A stretch of 64,000 nt of DNA, taken from positions 1,191,001 through 1,255,000 of the forward strand of contig CP119325.1 in the NCBI GenBank assembly GCA_029202525.1. Reading direction: 5' to 3'. The translations under genes were made by a program, and so were the position numbers. The DNA comes from Candidatus Pseudomonas phytovorans (lineage in GTDB: Bacteria; Pseudomonadota; Gammaproteobacteria; Pseudomonadales; Pseudomonadaceae). Numbering within the stretch: position 1 is the stretch's first letter; each line of letters begins with the position of its first letter. Shown piece by piece: positions 9,804 to 18,736 of this stretch. The notes beneath the pieces are model-generated. The model made no database searches. It worked only from the letters and a program-made list of their open reading frames with translations, and was not told where the DNA came from.

Positions 9804-9896
9804 GTGGCAAAAGCGGCGGGATAGAGGGGTTGTGCGAGGTGTTGGGGCGTTTGCGCGGGCCAGGTTGGTGCCTGGGGGATTTGTGTGCACAGGATT

Positions 9897-9915
9897 GGGG
9901 CCGCGCAGCGGCCCC
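9897..9915 (-). terminator. GC hairpin after the Tc-A gene
   Basis: The sequence forms an 8-base-pair stem GGGGCCGC / GCGGCCCC with a three-base loop, 15 bases after the stop of the large gene. There is no U-tract, so its strength as a terminator is uncertain. The same hairpin type recurs after other genes in this window. Confidence 0.45.
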
Positions 9916-9929
9916 GGGGCCATCACCTG

Positions 9930-12900
9930 TTACGTATTATCCTTCTTCGCTGTAGCGGGCTCTTTTCTGATCTTGCCTATCTCCTTGACGAACTCGTCAT
10001 CACCCGCCTTTGCCGTGTACACCATGTTGAACCGTATGTCCTCGATGATCGAAAGGTCTTTGAGCAAGTCCTCGTCGCCCAATAGCTCCAGCGTCCATTG
10101 CGAGATGGCGCCGGTGCCTTCGAACGGCAAGTAACGGCCATCGTGGAACATCAGTTCATACACCCAGGTACCGGCATCGTAGCCAAGCCCATCTTCGGCC
10201 ACGGTCGACGACAACGCGATCTGCTGGTTTTCGCGGGGGTTGCGCAGTACCAGCCTAGGGTTTTCACGCGCGTCCTTTATTTTCTTCTCGCTGTCATTGC
10301 CTGGGTAGAACGAGCGGGCTGCATTCTTGTCGGGCTCCAGCAGCGTAGCGCTACCTGTTTGCTTGAGGATTGCACACAGCTCTTCCACCTTTTTGTCTGC
10401 CTTGAATACCAGCGTGACAGACACATATTTCAGTTGGCGAAGGTACTGGCCCGGGTAACTTTTGTCGAAGTCATCAGCCTTGAACTCGAAGCTGTGGGTC
10501 AGCGGGGTGGTGCGCTTGGCGTCCGCATTGAAAATGCCGGCCCACTTTTCTTCTGGCTTGGTCGCATCACTGTCCAGTTTTTTCTTGAGGCTGAACGACT
10601 TCTTGATGGTCAATCGCCGTTCGTTTCGGGCAAGGTACTCATTCTCCATCTGTTGCAAGTTCACCAGCAGCGATTCACCCACCAGCATGCCTTTGTAGTT
10701 ATCGCGCCAGGCACTGGTATCAATGAAACTGTCACGCCGGTAGTCACCGATTTCGTAGCGCCAGGCGGCTTCGACACTCAAGCACAGTGAGCGTACAGCG
10801 TCGTAGGCAACGCCATAGATATACTCCTGGCGTGCCACCAGCCAGTTATACACGGGGATGATGGTGAACCCGGTTGTCATGGAGACGTAGGTTTCTTGCT
10901 CGTTGATACGCGCCTGCTCGCACTGTGCAAGGGCGATGGTGCTGGCGTTGAGTTCGATGTTGGTTTCTTTCAGTTGCTGATCGATTATTTTTAGGTCCCA
11001 TTCGGTCTGGGCTTTGTTAAATGCCCATTCGGCAGCACGGCGGTTGTAATCTGCTTGGGTCTTCAACTCTGCGGCCATAGCGTCTGCTATCATGCCTGCT
11101 GTAATGAAGTCCTCGGCAAATGCTTGCAGCACACCTTTAGGTTCGGTACCCCCGAGCGCTAGCCCGAAGATGGTCGGTGTTACCGTCGCGACCGTACCGG
11201 AGCAAGTGTTCAAGATTTGCGAGGTGACCCTGAAGGTATTTCCGATCCAGGTGAACGCCGTTGCGCTTTCCTCTTCAGGGGAGCGACCCACATCAATGAG
11301 ATCGCTCAAGAACTCTTTCTGCGCCAGTACTTTGTCGCGGCTGAGCAGCAGTACCTTTTTCTTGGCCCCAACGCCGCTGATGGCCTCTTTCTGCAAGCGA
11401 ATCGCAAAGTCGGCTATCTTGATATCTTGGGCTTTCAACTGCACTGCCAAACTTGTGTTGAACTCTTCCTCCATCAAACTCATGTAGTGCCGGCCGAAGT
11501 CCGACAGCTGCTGGGCGGCTGCCCTGGCGAGAGGTAGCAGTTGACGGAAGCGGTAGTGCGGAATATCAACCTGGCCACTGCGGTAGGGGATTGGCAGGTT
11601 GCTCACGCCGCCTCGCCCATTGTCGAATGCGTCCAGGCTTTCGCTGTTCCAGTCCAGCGCAGGCAGCTGCTTGCCATCGAGAGTGAGCCCATGGCGCAGG
11701 TTGTACATGCGGCTTTGCAGGGTCTGGTGCAGATCGAGCACCCGGCCATTGAGTGGCCGGCGGAAAGCGCCGCCGTCGACCGAGGCCAACGTTACCGTGT
11801 TCCAGCGCGAGGCATTGCTGCCCTCGGGTAGCGGGCCGAGCAATTGCTGCGCCTGCTGGTAGCACAGCCAGGCCTGGTTCAGCGTGCTGAGGGTGAGCTG
11901 GCGGTAGAAGTGGTCGCCCTGCAATTGCCAGTTCTCCAGCAGCGACAGGTAAATCGCCTGTTGGTAGTGACGCGACAAGGTGAACACCCGACTGATCGGG
12001 TCGACACCCTTGCGCAGGGCCGAACTCAAGGTCCCTCCCTGGGCAAGCGGGCGGGTACCCCAGGGCGCGGGTCGGCCTTGCGCATCGGCTTTGGTCCGGT
12101 ATGGGTTGAACAGGTAACGCAGGTACCAGTCTTCGGCCTCTTCGAACTGTTGTTGCTCGGTCAGGCGCATGGCCACAAGGGCGGGCACATGCAGGAACAA
12201 CTCACGGAAATAAAGAGCGTTGGCGCCGTGCAAGTCCATGTCGACAGGCGGGCCCGACTCAAGGTCCGGTTCTTGCAGTTTCTGCGTGTCCCAGGCCAGC
12301 ACCTGCTCGACGCCTTGGCTAGCGCGCGCGACCAGGTTCTTGCCGAACAGCGTATTGAGGCGGATCTTGTGCGTTGGCAAGGCAGGTTCAAGTTTTTCAA
12401 CATGGCTAAGGTCGAGATATTGTGCCTGGTTATCATTGGATGCAATGGAAACAGTCCAGACCTCGTCAGCCTTGGTGATTGGCCGTATTTCGAATACTGA
12501 AGTCCCCATTGTTTCTTCATGATCGAAATCCCAGCGCCAATTCCCCGTATGACTTTTATGTTTTTTATATAGGCGGTGCGTGACAACTATTTTAAATTGT
12601 TTGTACGTCCCGACGTCGATGTCGGTTGTCAAGGTGTAGTGTACAAATGGGAAGAGACGTTGATCTTTAAAAATTGATTTGCCGTCGCCAAAAATTTCTA
12701 CTTTGATTTCAGTGTTATCAGGGTTTTTTTCAGCTATACCGGATTTATTCCCTGGCTCCGTACATCCGTTTATTTGAAATTCGATTTTTTTATTGTCTGG
12801 GGAAGAGAATTTTGCGATGACTTCAGCGCGTATTAGGCTGTAGCTGGCAAGTGCCAAATAGGTGGGGCTGCCGTTGTAAGGGTGTTGGATGTCGTTTGCG

Positions 12901-15900
12901 TTTATGTAAGAAGTGAGTAATGACTCACAGAGTTTATCTGCGTTTTCGTCATTGATTTTTTTATTTTCTAACAGCAGGAGGTCGCGTGCTTCAAGGTAGT
13001 AGTCGGTATTCCGGATAAGCTCAGGTGTTTTGCCTTTTTCCAATGGCTTGGCGCTATCATGCATTAGCGCCGTCAGCCACAGCCCATCCTCACTGGTTTC
13101 CTGGACAACCACGATCAAACCGGGCATGAAGCTCACGTCTTTTGTGAGGTTTTCATCCCATGCTCCATTTTTATAGCCATTCAGGCAGAACAGTTCATTG
13201 CTGGTGCTCCAGGTCGCATCACTCTGTTGGAATATGAAGTTCACCGACAACTTGCGTTTGTCCGGCAACGTCTTGTTTGGTTTTGCGCCATCGGGCAAGT
13301 CGGTGCTGCCCCGCTCCACCCAGAACACATAACGGCGACCGGCAATGACCACCGGGCGGACGGTGTCGTGAAGCTTGTCTCTCGATTTGCTTTGGGTTAT
13401 TTCGCCGGCAGGTGCCAGGTCGATTTTCTCCCACTCGCTCCAGGCCAGCGGGCTGAGCCGGTTCTGATCGTCACGCAGGCTGATGTCCAGAGTTCGCCAG
13501 TAGTACTCGTGGGGTGTGGTATTGGTCTTGGCAATAAGATGGTAGGTGTCCTGCTTGGGGTCATGTCCATCCAGGTAACCGCTGATCACTTGCAGGTTGC
13601 TGACCCGTTCGAACTTGGCCAGGTAGGTGCAGATGGCGGTGTGCAGCAGCGACGTGTCCATCTTGCCTTGATTGAGCGCCACCTCCAGTTCCTGGAACGC
13701 CACGCTCTTGTTGGTCCGGTTGGCGTAGTAGATGAGGTTGGCGGGGTGGTTGTAGCGGTCGATCAGGCGTTTCCACGTACCGTACTGCCCCAACCCATGC
13801 TGCCACTCGGCCTGAGCCTCACCAGAGGGGCCGGTGTCGCTATACCCCGGCTCGAGCCGCGCATACAGCCGTGAAAGGTAGTGTTGCAGGCTGCCGATGG
13901 CCTGGTTGAGCTGCGTGGTGGTCACCTCGCTGCTGACCCGGATGTCGGTCAGGCAGTAACTTGACAGGTCATCGAAGGTAGCCACGGTGGGCTTGGCGTC
14001 AGGCTCGGGCGGTGCCCAGTGTGCGATCAAATAGCCGGCCAGTGCGTCACGCCAGCGTTCGCGCATCTGTTTGTCCAGCGCTTCGCGCAGGGCGTCATCG
14101 GTGGCGGCCATGAGTAACTGGCTGGCGCCTTCGAATTCGCGGTATGGCGAGGTTTCGTTGAGTTCACTGAGACTTAGCAGCGAGTTGCAGGCCAGGCCGG
14201 TTTTCTCGCTGAGGCGTTTCAGCCGCAGGATGTAGTCGATATCGCTGATTGTGCTGGGCACGCAGGGCGTGCCGACCAGGCGACTGACCGTTTGAGGCAT
14301 GCCCGCCAGCGCTTCCATGGTAATAGGGAAGTAACCATACTGAACATCTGTTTGGGTTTTTTCCCACTCTGCTGCCCAGTAGTCAGGCTTGTACCCTTTT
14401 TTATATTGTTCCTGATTGACCAGTAGCGGCCCTGGGTTGTTATTAAGAAACTCAATCAGTTTGTCATTAAAACCCTGGGCATCTCGAGCGGAGGAATAGG
14501 CCCCCGTTCGGCGAATGACAAATTGCTTGAGTGCTTCCGCAAATTTCAGTTTCTCGTAGCGAGACTTTTCAGTCTGCGAGAGCGTTTTCAGAAAGTCATC
14601 AAAGGTTGGCCTTGTATCTTCAACCGTCACAGTTTCAAAAATGTTTGGGCAGGCCACTTCCACTTCATTCTCGGGCCAGCCTATCAAGGTGGCTAGTACG
14701 CTGGCAGCTTGGGAAACCTTTTTTGAATCGGTCGTGAAACGGTGGCTGCTCAGATAATTGGTGGCGTCACGCTCATCGCTGCCATTTGCCCTGCACACTT
14801 CGACCCACGCCCGGAAGCGACTGAGCTGATAACACAGATCCAGGTTGATGGCCTTGTCTGACGTTTTTTCCAGGTCGAACCATTCCGGGTTGTCAGACAG
14901 CGCCTGGAGAGCACCCGGGCTCAAGCGCAGCAGGGTAACAAGCGCGAAGCGGCGTCCGAGTTTGAACCACAACTGGGTTGCCTCCAACCGGGCCTTGGCC
15001 TCTTTCTCGGCCTTGGTCCCTGTCTGGGCTGAGACCTCGCCAGTCTTACCGATTAACACGATTGCTGACTGCAGCACCTCTGCCGCTGTCTTACCGGCCC
15101 AGCTCAGCAGTGAAGGGACATGCTGCCGGCTAACGCCGGACTCAGCCCGTTGATACCCAAAAATCATCATCACCAGGGTTGCGATCAACTCTTGCTGCTG
15201 GCTTTCATCCGCTTTGGGCTGCAGCGCGACTTTGATCATTTCCTGTTGCGCCTGGAGCGTATCGAGCAGCGAGCTGCCAAGCGCCACTTCCGTTGTGGGT
15301 ATGGGTGCCAAGGCCGCCAGTAGAACACTGGGCAGGATCTGCTGTTGACGCAGCCACTGGTCGAGGTTGCCAAGCGCGACCAGGGTGTCGAGCACATCGC
15401 TACCGCGGGCATCACTGATCAGCGGGGTACCGGCCAACTGGGCTAGCACGTCGGCGCCGCTTGTCGCCAACAGCGCAATCAGTGCGCTTGCCTCGCGGGC
15501 GGAGCGCTGGAACAGGCGATACAAACGGCTTAGGCGATACAGCGCTGAGAGCAAGGCCAGCGAAACACTGAGCGTTTCCAGCCCTTGTGCCTGCTTGACC
15601 TGTGCGAGGTACACCCGTGTTGCCTGCTCATCCACCCCCAAGGCCTTGGCCAGTGCTGGCACGACCTTGAACTGGCCGTCCTCGCCATCAGCCGGGTCAA
15701 ATGCGCGGTCGTCGAGGATCAGTGGGTTGAGTGTGTCGAGCTGCCCGGCACCAGGGCCATCGAGTACCCGGTCGAGCATGGGTACCTGCTCGCCAACCGC
15801 AAACGGGCTGACTTCACACACCAGGGCGGCGAACTGCTCGGCGCTGATGCCGTAGGCCTCGTTCAGGTAGCGGAAAACCCCTATGGCCCGGAGGGTGGAG

Positions 15901-16931
15901 GGCGTCAGGTGCCAGTTGCCGACCTGACCTTCGGCCCGCAGGATCGACGTCAACAGCAAGTCTACGTCGTTGAATGGCAGTGCCAGCGCCCGTTGCAGGT
16001 GGATCATCTGGTACATGCGCGACAGGCAGTCGTAATCGAGCGAGTCGAGCTGAGGTTTGATACCCGCCCCTGGCAAGGCATCCTTGATCGTAAGTGGCGT
16101 GCTTCGACGTGCATTGATGTATGCCGCGCCGTAATGGAACCTGTCCAGCACAGGCTTACCGGCGGGACGGTAGGCATTTGAGCTGCGCACCAGGCTGTAG
16201 CTGGCGGCAGCATTGTCATCGATCCCGGCCACGGCCAGCATTTCCAGTATTTGCTCAAAGCTCAGCCCGGTTCGGCGGCCGAATGTCTCGACGTCTAGCA
16301 ACGAAGCAGTGGCCTTTTTGGCGTCGATGTCGGCCATGCCGTACCACTTGCGCCAATCGTCGCCGGTCTTACGCAGGGGTTTTTCTTCCAGCAATAACGC
16401 TTGCAGGGCCGGGCTGAAACCGCTGGCGTTACGCATGACCTGGCGCAGCTCATCGCTGCGCAACCCCTCGTAGCAGAAGCTGGGGTAGCTGTACTGCGTC
16501 TGCTGTAGAAGTTCGAAGTACGGAATTTGCTTGTACTGGAGCACCGCCTTGACTTGCTCGTGGGCATAGTTGAACGGCAGGTTGGCGTGCTGGCCTGCGC
16601 TGGCCAGCACCTCGGGCAGGTAAGCCGTTGGCCCGGCACGGTCCTGCGCATGGTGCGTGAGGGCGCGAATGGCCAGGGTCAGCGCACTGACGGGTTGCTC
16701 CAGTTTGCCGGGGTCGAGCAGCAGTGCGCCGATGTCCGGGCGCCGATGCGCAAGTGTCAGGCGGCTGGTGTTCGTGCTGGCCCCCTCCATCTCCAGGCCC
16801 TTCTGGTAGAGGGCGTGCAGATAAGCGATGGGCCCTGTGTTCGATTCGGGCGCATCGGGGCTGCAGGGGTTGGCCAATTGTTCGGGGAACAGTTTGGCGT
16901 AGGTGTGGGCGCTGGCGGATTGCTCGGTCAT
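9930..16931 (-). CDS. Orphan Tc-toxin A-type subunit (TcA/TcdA-like)
   Basis: The 2,333-residue product has the plan of the Tc toxin A component, a pentameric injection machine that binds host cells and delivers a TcB-TcC cocoon. Visible parts are: a VRP1-like alpha-helical shell (about residues 20-1000); a neuraminidase-like beta region (about 1120-1220, with YYWRTLDISLRD and RYVFWVERG); a variable receptor-binding-type part (about 1280-1470); the hallmark segment HKIRLNTLFGKNLV (about 1520) with ANALYFRELFLHVPALV; the long coiled-coil pore domain (about 1780-2050); and a C-terminal TcB-binding domain (about 2090-2300). No signal peptide is seen. No TcB, TcC or chitinase gene lies nearby. 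The start has AGGGAG nine bases upstream. Length is close to TcdA (about 2,500). Function as an insect- or eukaryote-directed toxin is inferred from the family. Confidence 0.88.
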   Translation of the reverse strand: MTEQSASAHTYAKLFPEQLANPCSPDAPESNTGPIAYLHALYQKGLEMEGASTNTSRLTLAHRRPDIGALLLDPGKLEQPVSALTLAIRALTHHAQDRAGPTAYLPEVLASAGQHANLPFNYAHEQVKAVLQYKQIPYFELLQQTQYSYPSFCYEGLRSDELRQVMRNASGFSPALQALLLEEKPLRKTGDDWRKWYGMADIDAKKATASLLDVETFGRRTGLSFEQILEMLAVAGIDDNAAASYSLVRSSNAYRPAGKPVLDRFHYGAAYINARRSTPLTIKDALPGAGIKPQLDSLDYDCLSRMYQMIHLQRALALPFNDVDLLLTSILRAEGQVGNWHLTPSTLRAIGVFRYLNEAYGISAEQFAALVCEVSPFAVGEQVPMLDRVLDGPGAGQLDTLNPLILDDRAFDPADGEDGQFKVVPALAKALGVDEQATRVYLAQVKQAQGLETLSVSLALLSALYRLSRLYRLFQRSAREASALIALLATSGADVLAQLAGTPLISDARGSDVLDTLVALGNLDQWLRQQQILPSVLLAALAPIPTTEVALGSSLLDTLQAQQEMIKVALQPKADESQQQELIATLVMMIFGYQRAESGVSRQHVPSLLSWAGKTAAEVLQSAIVLIGKTGEVSAQTGTKAEKEAKARLEATQLWFKLGRRFALVTLLRLSPGALQALSDNPEWFDLEKTSDKAINLDLCYQLSRFRAWVEVCRANGSDERDATNYLSSHRFTTDSKKVSQAASVLATLIGWPENEVEVACPNIFETVTVEDTRPTFDDFLKTLSQTEKSRYEKLKFAEALKQFVIRRTGAYSSARDAQGFNDKLIEFLNNNPGPLLVNQEQYKKGYKPDYWAAEWEKTQTDVQYGYFPITMEALAGMPQTVSRLVGTPCVPSTISDIDYILRLKRLSEKTGLACNSLLSLSELNETSPYREFEGASQLLMAATDDALREALDKQMRERWRDALAGYLIAHWAPPEPDAKPTVATFDDLSSYCLTDIRVSSEVTTTQLNQAIGSLQHYLSRLYARLEPGYSDTGPSGEAQAEWQHGLGQYGTWKRLIDRYNHPANLIYYANRTNKSVAFQELEVALNQGKMDTSLLHTAICTYLAKFERVSNLQVISGYLDGHDPKQDTYHLIAKTNTTPHEYYWRTLDISLRDDQNRLSPLAWSEWEKIDLAPAGEITQSKSRDKLHDTVRPVVIAGRRYVFWVERGSTDLPDGAKPNKTLPDKRKLSVNFIFQQSDATWSTSNELFCLNGYKNGAWDENLTKDVSFMPGLIVVVQETSEDGLWLTALMHDSAKPLEKGKTPELIRNTDYYLEARDLLLLENKKINDENADKLCESLLTSYINANDIQHPYNGSPTYLALASYSLIRAEVIAKFSSPDNKKIEFQINGCTEPGNKSGIAEKNPDNTEIKVEIFGDGKSIFKDQRLFPFVHYTLTTDIDVGTYKQFKIVVTHRLYKKHKSHTGNWRWDFDHEETMGTSVFEIRPITKADEVWTVSIASNDNQAQYLDLSHVEKLEPALPTHKIRLNTLFGKNLVARASQGVEQVLAWDTQKLQEPDLESGPPVDMDLHGANALYFRELFLHVPALVAMRLTEQQQFEEAEDWYLRYLFNPYRTKADAQGRPAPWGTRPLAQGGTLSSALRKGVDPISRVFTLSRHYQQAIYLSLLENWQLQGDHFYRQLTLSTLNQAWLCYQQAQQLLGPLPEGSNASRWNTVTLASVDGGAFRRPLNGRVLDLHQTLQSRMYNLRHGLTLDGKQLPALDWNSESLDAFDNGRGGVSNLPIPYRSGQVDIPHYRFRQLLPLARAAAQQLSDFGRHYMSLMEEEFNTSLAVQLKAQDIKIADFAIRLQKEAISGVGAKKKVLLLSRDKVLAQKEFLSDLIDVGRSPEEESATAFTWIGNTFRVTSQILNTCSGTVATVTPTIFGLALGGTEPKGVLQAFAEDFITAGMIADAMAAELKTQADYNRRAAEWAFNKAQTEWDLKIIDQQLKETNIELNASTIALAQCEQARINEQETYVSMTTGFTIIPVYNWLVARQEYIYGVAYDAVRSLCLSVEAAWRYEIGDYRRDSFIDTSAWRDNYKGMLVGESLLVNLQQMENEYLARNERRLTIKKSFSLKKKLDSDATKPEEKWAGIFNADAKRTTPLTHSFEFKADDFDKSYPGQYLRQLKYVSVTLVFKADKKVEELCAILKQTGSATLLEPDKNAARSFYPGNDSEKKIKDARENPRLVLRNPRENQQIALSSTVAEDGLGYDAGTWVYELMFHDGRYLPFEGTGAISQWTLELLGDEDLLKDLSIIEDIRFNMVYTAKAGDDEFVKEIGKIRKEPATAKKDNT

Positions 16932-16989
16932 GCGGGCGTACTCCCTGACGGGTGAGGATGGTCATTGCCATACATCGCGGTCTGGGAGT

Positions 16990-17018
16990 ATTTGAGGGCT
17001 ACGGCGGGGGAGCGACAA
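16990..17018 (-). promoter_or_regulatory. Candidate sigma-70 promoter of the Tc-A gene
   Basis: On the minus strand TTGTCG (17018-17013) and TCAAAT (16995-16990) are separated by 17 bases, four of six matches each. They lie about 60 bases upstream of the start at 16931. This is a weak match found by eye. Confidence 0.3.
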
Positions 17019-17040
17019 CTGGCAAAAATATCAGGTCCAC

Positions 17041-17083
17041 AATGTGGGAGCGGCTTTGCGCCGCGATGGGCTGCAAAGCAGCC
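17041..17083. repeat. Single REP-like element of the GCCGCGATGGGC type
   Basis: The copy begins TGTGGGAGCGGCTTTGCGCCGCG and ends GGGCTGCAAAGCAGCCC. It differs from the other REPs in the window by the GCGGC-TTT-GCGCCGC core. It lies right after the cycA stop and can fold by itself. Confidence 0.7.
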
Positions 17084-17092
17084 CTTGCAGAA

Positions 17093-18499
17093 TCAGCCGT
17101 TACGCACAGCCGTGCGTGGATGGCGCCTGCTGCGTACGAACTGGTAGGTCACTGCCAGCAGCAGGAACCAGATTGGCGTGACGACCAGCGCCGAGCGCGT
17201 ATCCGCCTCCAGGCTGAGCAACACCAGGATAAAAGCAAAGAACACCAGGCACACGTAGCACATGAAGCGCCCGCCCGGCATTTTGTACTTCGACGCCTGG
17301 TGCAGTGCCGCGCGGTTTTTGCGGTACTTCAGGTACGACAGCAGAATCAGCGTCCAGACGAACATGAACAGCACCGCCGAAACGGTGGTCACCAGGGTGA
17401 ACGCTTCGATCACGTTCGGCACCAGATAGATCAGCACCGCGCCCAGCAGCAGGCAGATGCAGGAGAAGTACAGGCCGTTGGCCGGCACCGATCGGCTCGA
17501 CAGTTTCTCGAACGCGCGTGGCGCGTCACCTTCCTGCGCCAGGCCGAAGAGCATGCGGCTGGTGGAGAACACGCCGCTGTTGGCCGACGATGCCGCCGAG
17601 GTCAGCACCACGAAGTTGATGATGCTCGCCGCCGCTGGCAGGCCGGCCAGCACGAACAGCTCGACGAACGGGCTCTTGCCAGGCACCACATCGCGCCATG
17701 GGGTCACCGCCATGATTGCGATCAGCGCGAGCACGTAGAACACGATGATGCGGATCGGGATCGAGTTGATCGCCCGTGGCAGGGTACGCTCCGGGTTTTT
17801 CGCTTCGGCGGCGGTAGTACCCACCAGCTCGATGCCGACGAACGCGAACACGGCGATCTGGAACCCGGCGAAGAAGCCCATCAGCCCGTGGGGGAACATG
17901 CCGCTGTCATTCCACAGGTTAGCCAGCTGTGCAGTACGCCCGCTGGGCGAGGTGAAGCCGGTGATGACCATATACAGGCCGGTAGCGACCAGACCGAGGA
18001 TGGCGATGATCTTGACCAGGGCGAACCAGAACTCCATCTCGCCGAACATTTTCACCGTCACCAGGTTCAGCGACAGCAGCAGCCCCACGCAGGTCAGTGC
18101 CGGTATCCACTGCGGCAGGTCGGGGAACCAGAACTGCGTGTAGGCGGCAATGGCGACCACGTCGGCGATACCGGTGACCACCCAGCAGAACCAGTAGGTC
18201 CAGCCGGTGAAGTAACCGGCCCAGGGGCCCAGCAGGTCGGCGGAAAAATCGATGAACGACTTGTAGTTGAGGTTCGACAGCAGCAGTTCGCCCATGGCGC
18301 GCATGACGAAGAACAGCATGAAGCCGATGATCATGTAGACGAAGATGATCGACGGCCCGGCCAGGCTGATGGTCTTGCCCGAGCCCATGAACAGGCCGGT
18401 ACCGATCGCGCCGCCGATGGCGATCAACTGGATGTGGCGGTTGGTCAGGTTGCGCTGCAGATGCTGATCATCTGGCGCTGTGGGTGAGGTTTGCGTCAT
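17093..18499 (-). CDS. cycA: D-alanine/D-serine/glycine permease CycA
   Basis: This is a 468-residue member of the amino-acid/polyamine/organocation family with about twelve membrane helices. The N-terminal block (NLTNRHIQLIAIGGAIGTGL then FMGSGKTISLAGPSIIF) and the internal TSAASSANSGVFSTSRML are nearly the same as in E. coli CycA, so the substrate assignment is better than for most permeases of the family. Two ATG codons occur: 18508 directly abuts the AAGGGA ribosome-binding site, whereas 18499 lies nine bases from it and is preferred. It is a single-gene unit, with REPs on both sides. Confidence 0.9.
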   Translation of the reverse strand: MTQTSPTAPDDQHLQRNLTNRHIQLIAIGGAIGTGLFMGSGKTISLAGPSIIFVYMIIGFMLFFVMRAMGELLLSNLNYKSFIDFSADLLGPWAGYFTGWTYWFCWVVTGIADVVAIAAYTQFWFPDLPQWIPALTCVGLLLSLNLVTVKMFGEMEFWFALVKIIAILGLVATGLYMVITGFTSPSGRTAQLANLWNDSGMFPHGLMGFFAGFQIAVFAFVGIELVGTTAAEAKNPERTLPRAINSIPIRIIVFYVLALIAIMAVTPWRDVVPGKSPFVELFVLAGLPAAASIINFVVLTSAASSANSGVFSTSRMLFGLAQEGDAPRAFEKLSSRSVPANGLYFSCICLLLGAVLIYLVPNVIEAFTLVTTVSAVLFMFVWTLILLSYLKYRKNRAALHQASKYKMPGGRFMCYVCLVFFAFILVLLSLEADTRSALVVTPIWFLLLAVTYQFVRSRRHPRTAVRNG

Positions 18500-18621
18500 A
18501 CGCTGCATTCCCTTGTAAGGTCAGTCTTCTTGTCAGAGGTAGCCGGCTAGGCTAACACGCGGGTTCCCGTTCGGGGCGCGACAGATCGACTCTACATTTG
18601 GGTAGCAGCGTTTCGCCTGTG

Positions 18622-18719
18622 CCGGCCTCTTCGCGGGCTCGCCCGCTCCCACAGGTATCCTGCTGCCCTCAGGCGCAGTGCAGAACCTGTGGGAGCGGGC
18701 AAGCCCGCGAAGAGGCCGG
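18622..18719. repeat. REP pair (inverted) between cycA and the PepSY gene
   Basis: Copies at 18622-18655 and 18686-18719 face each other. Both have the GCGGGCTCGCCCGC or GCGGGCAAGCCCGC core. They lie between the cycA start and the end of the copper operon. Confidence 0.85.
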
Positions 18720-18736
18720 TACAGGCAATACAAAAT

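Noticed and set aside
9930..16931. Reading the large gene as an RHS/TcC or a nonribosomal peptide synthetase
   Set aside because: There are no YD repeats or RHS core and no adenylation, carrier or condensation motifs. The RLNTLFGK and ANALYFRELF segments and the C-terminal TcB-binding part fit TcA.
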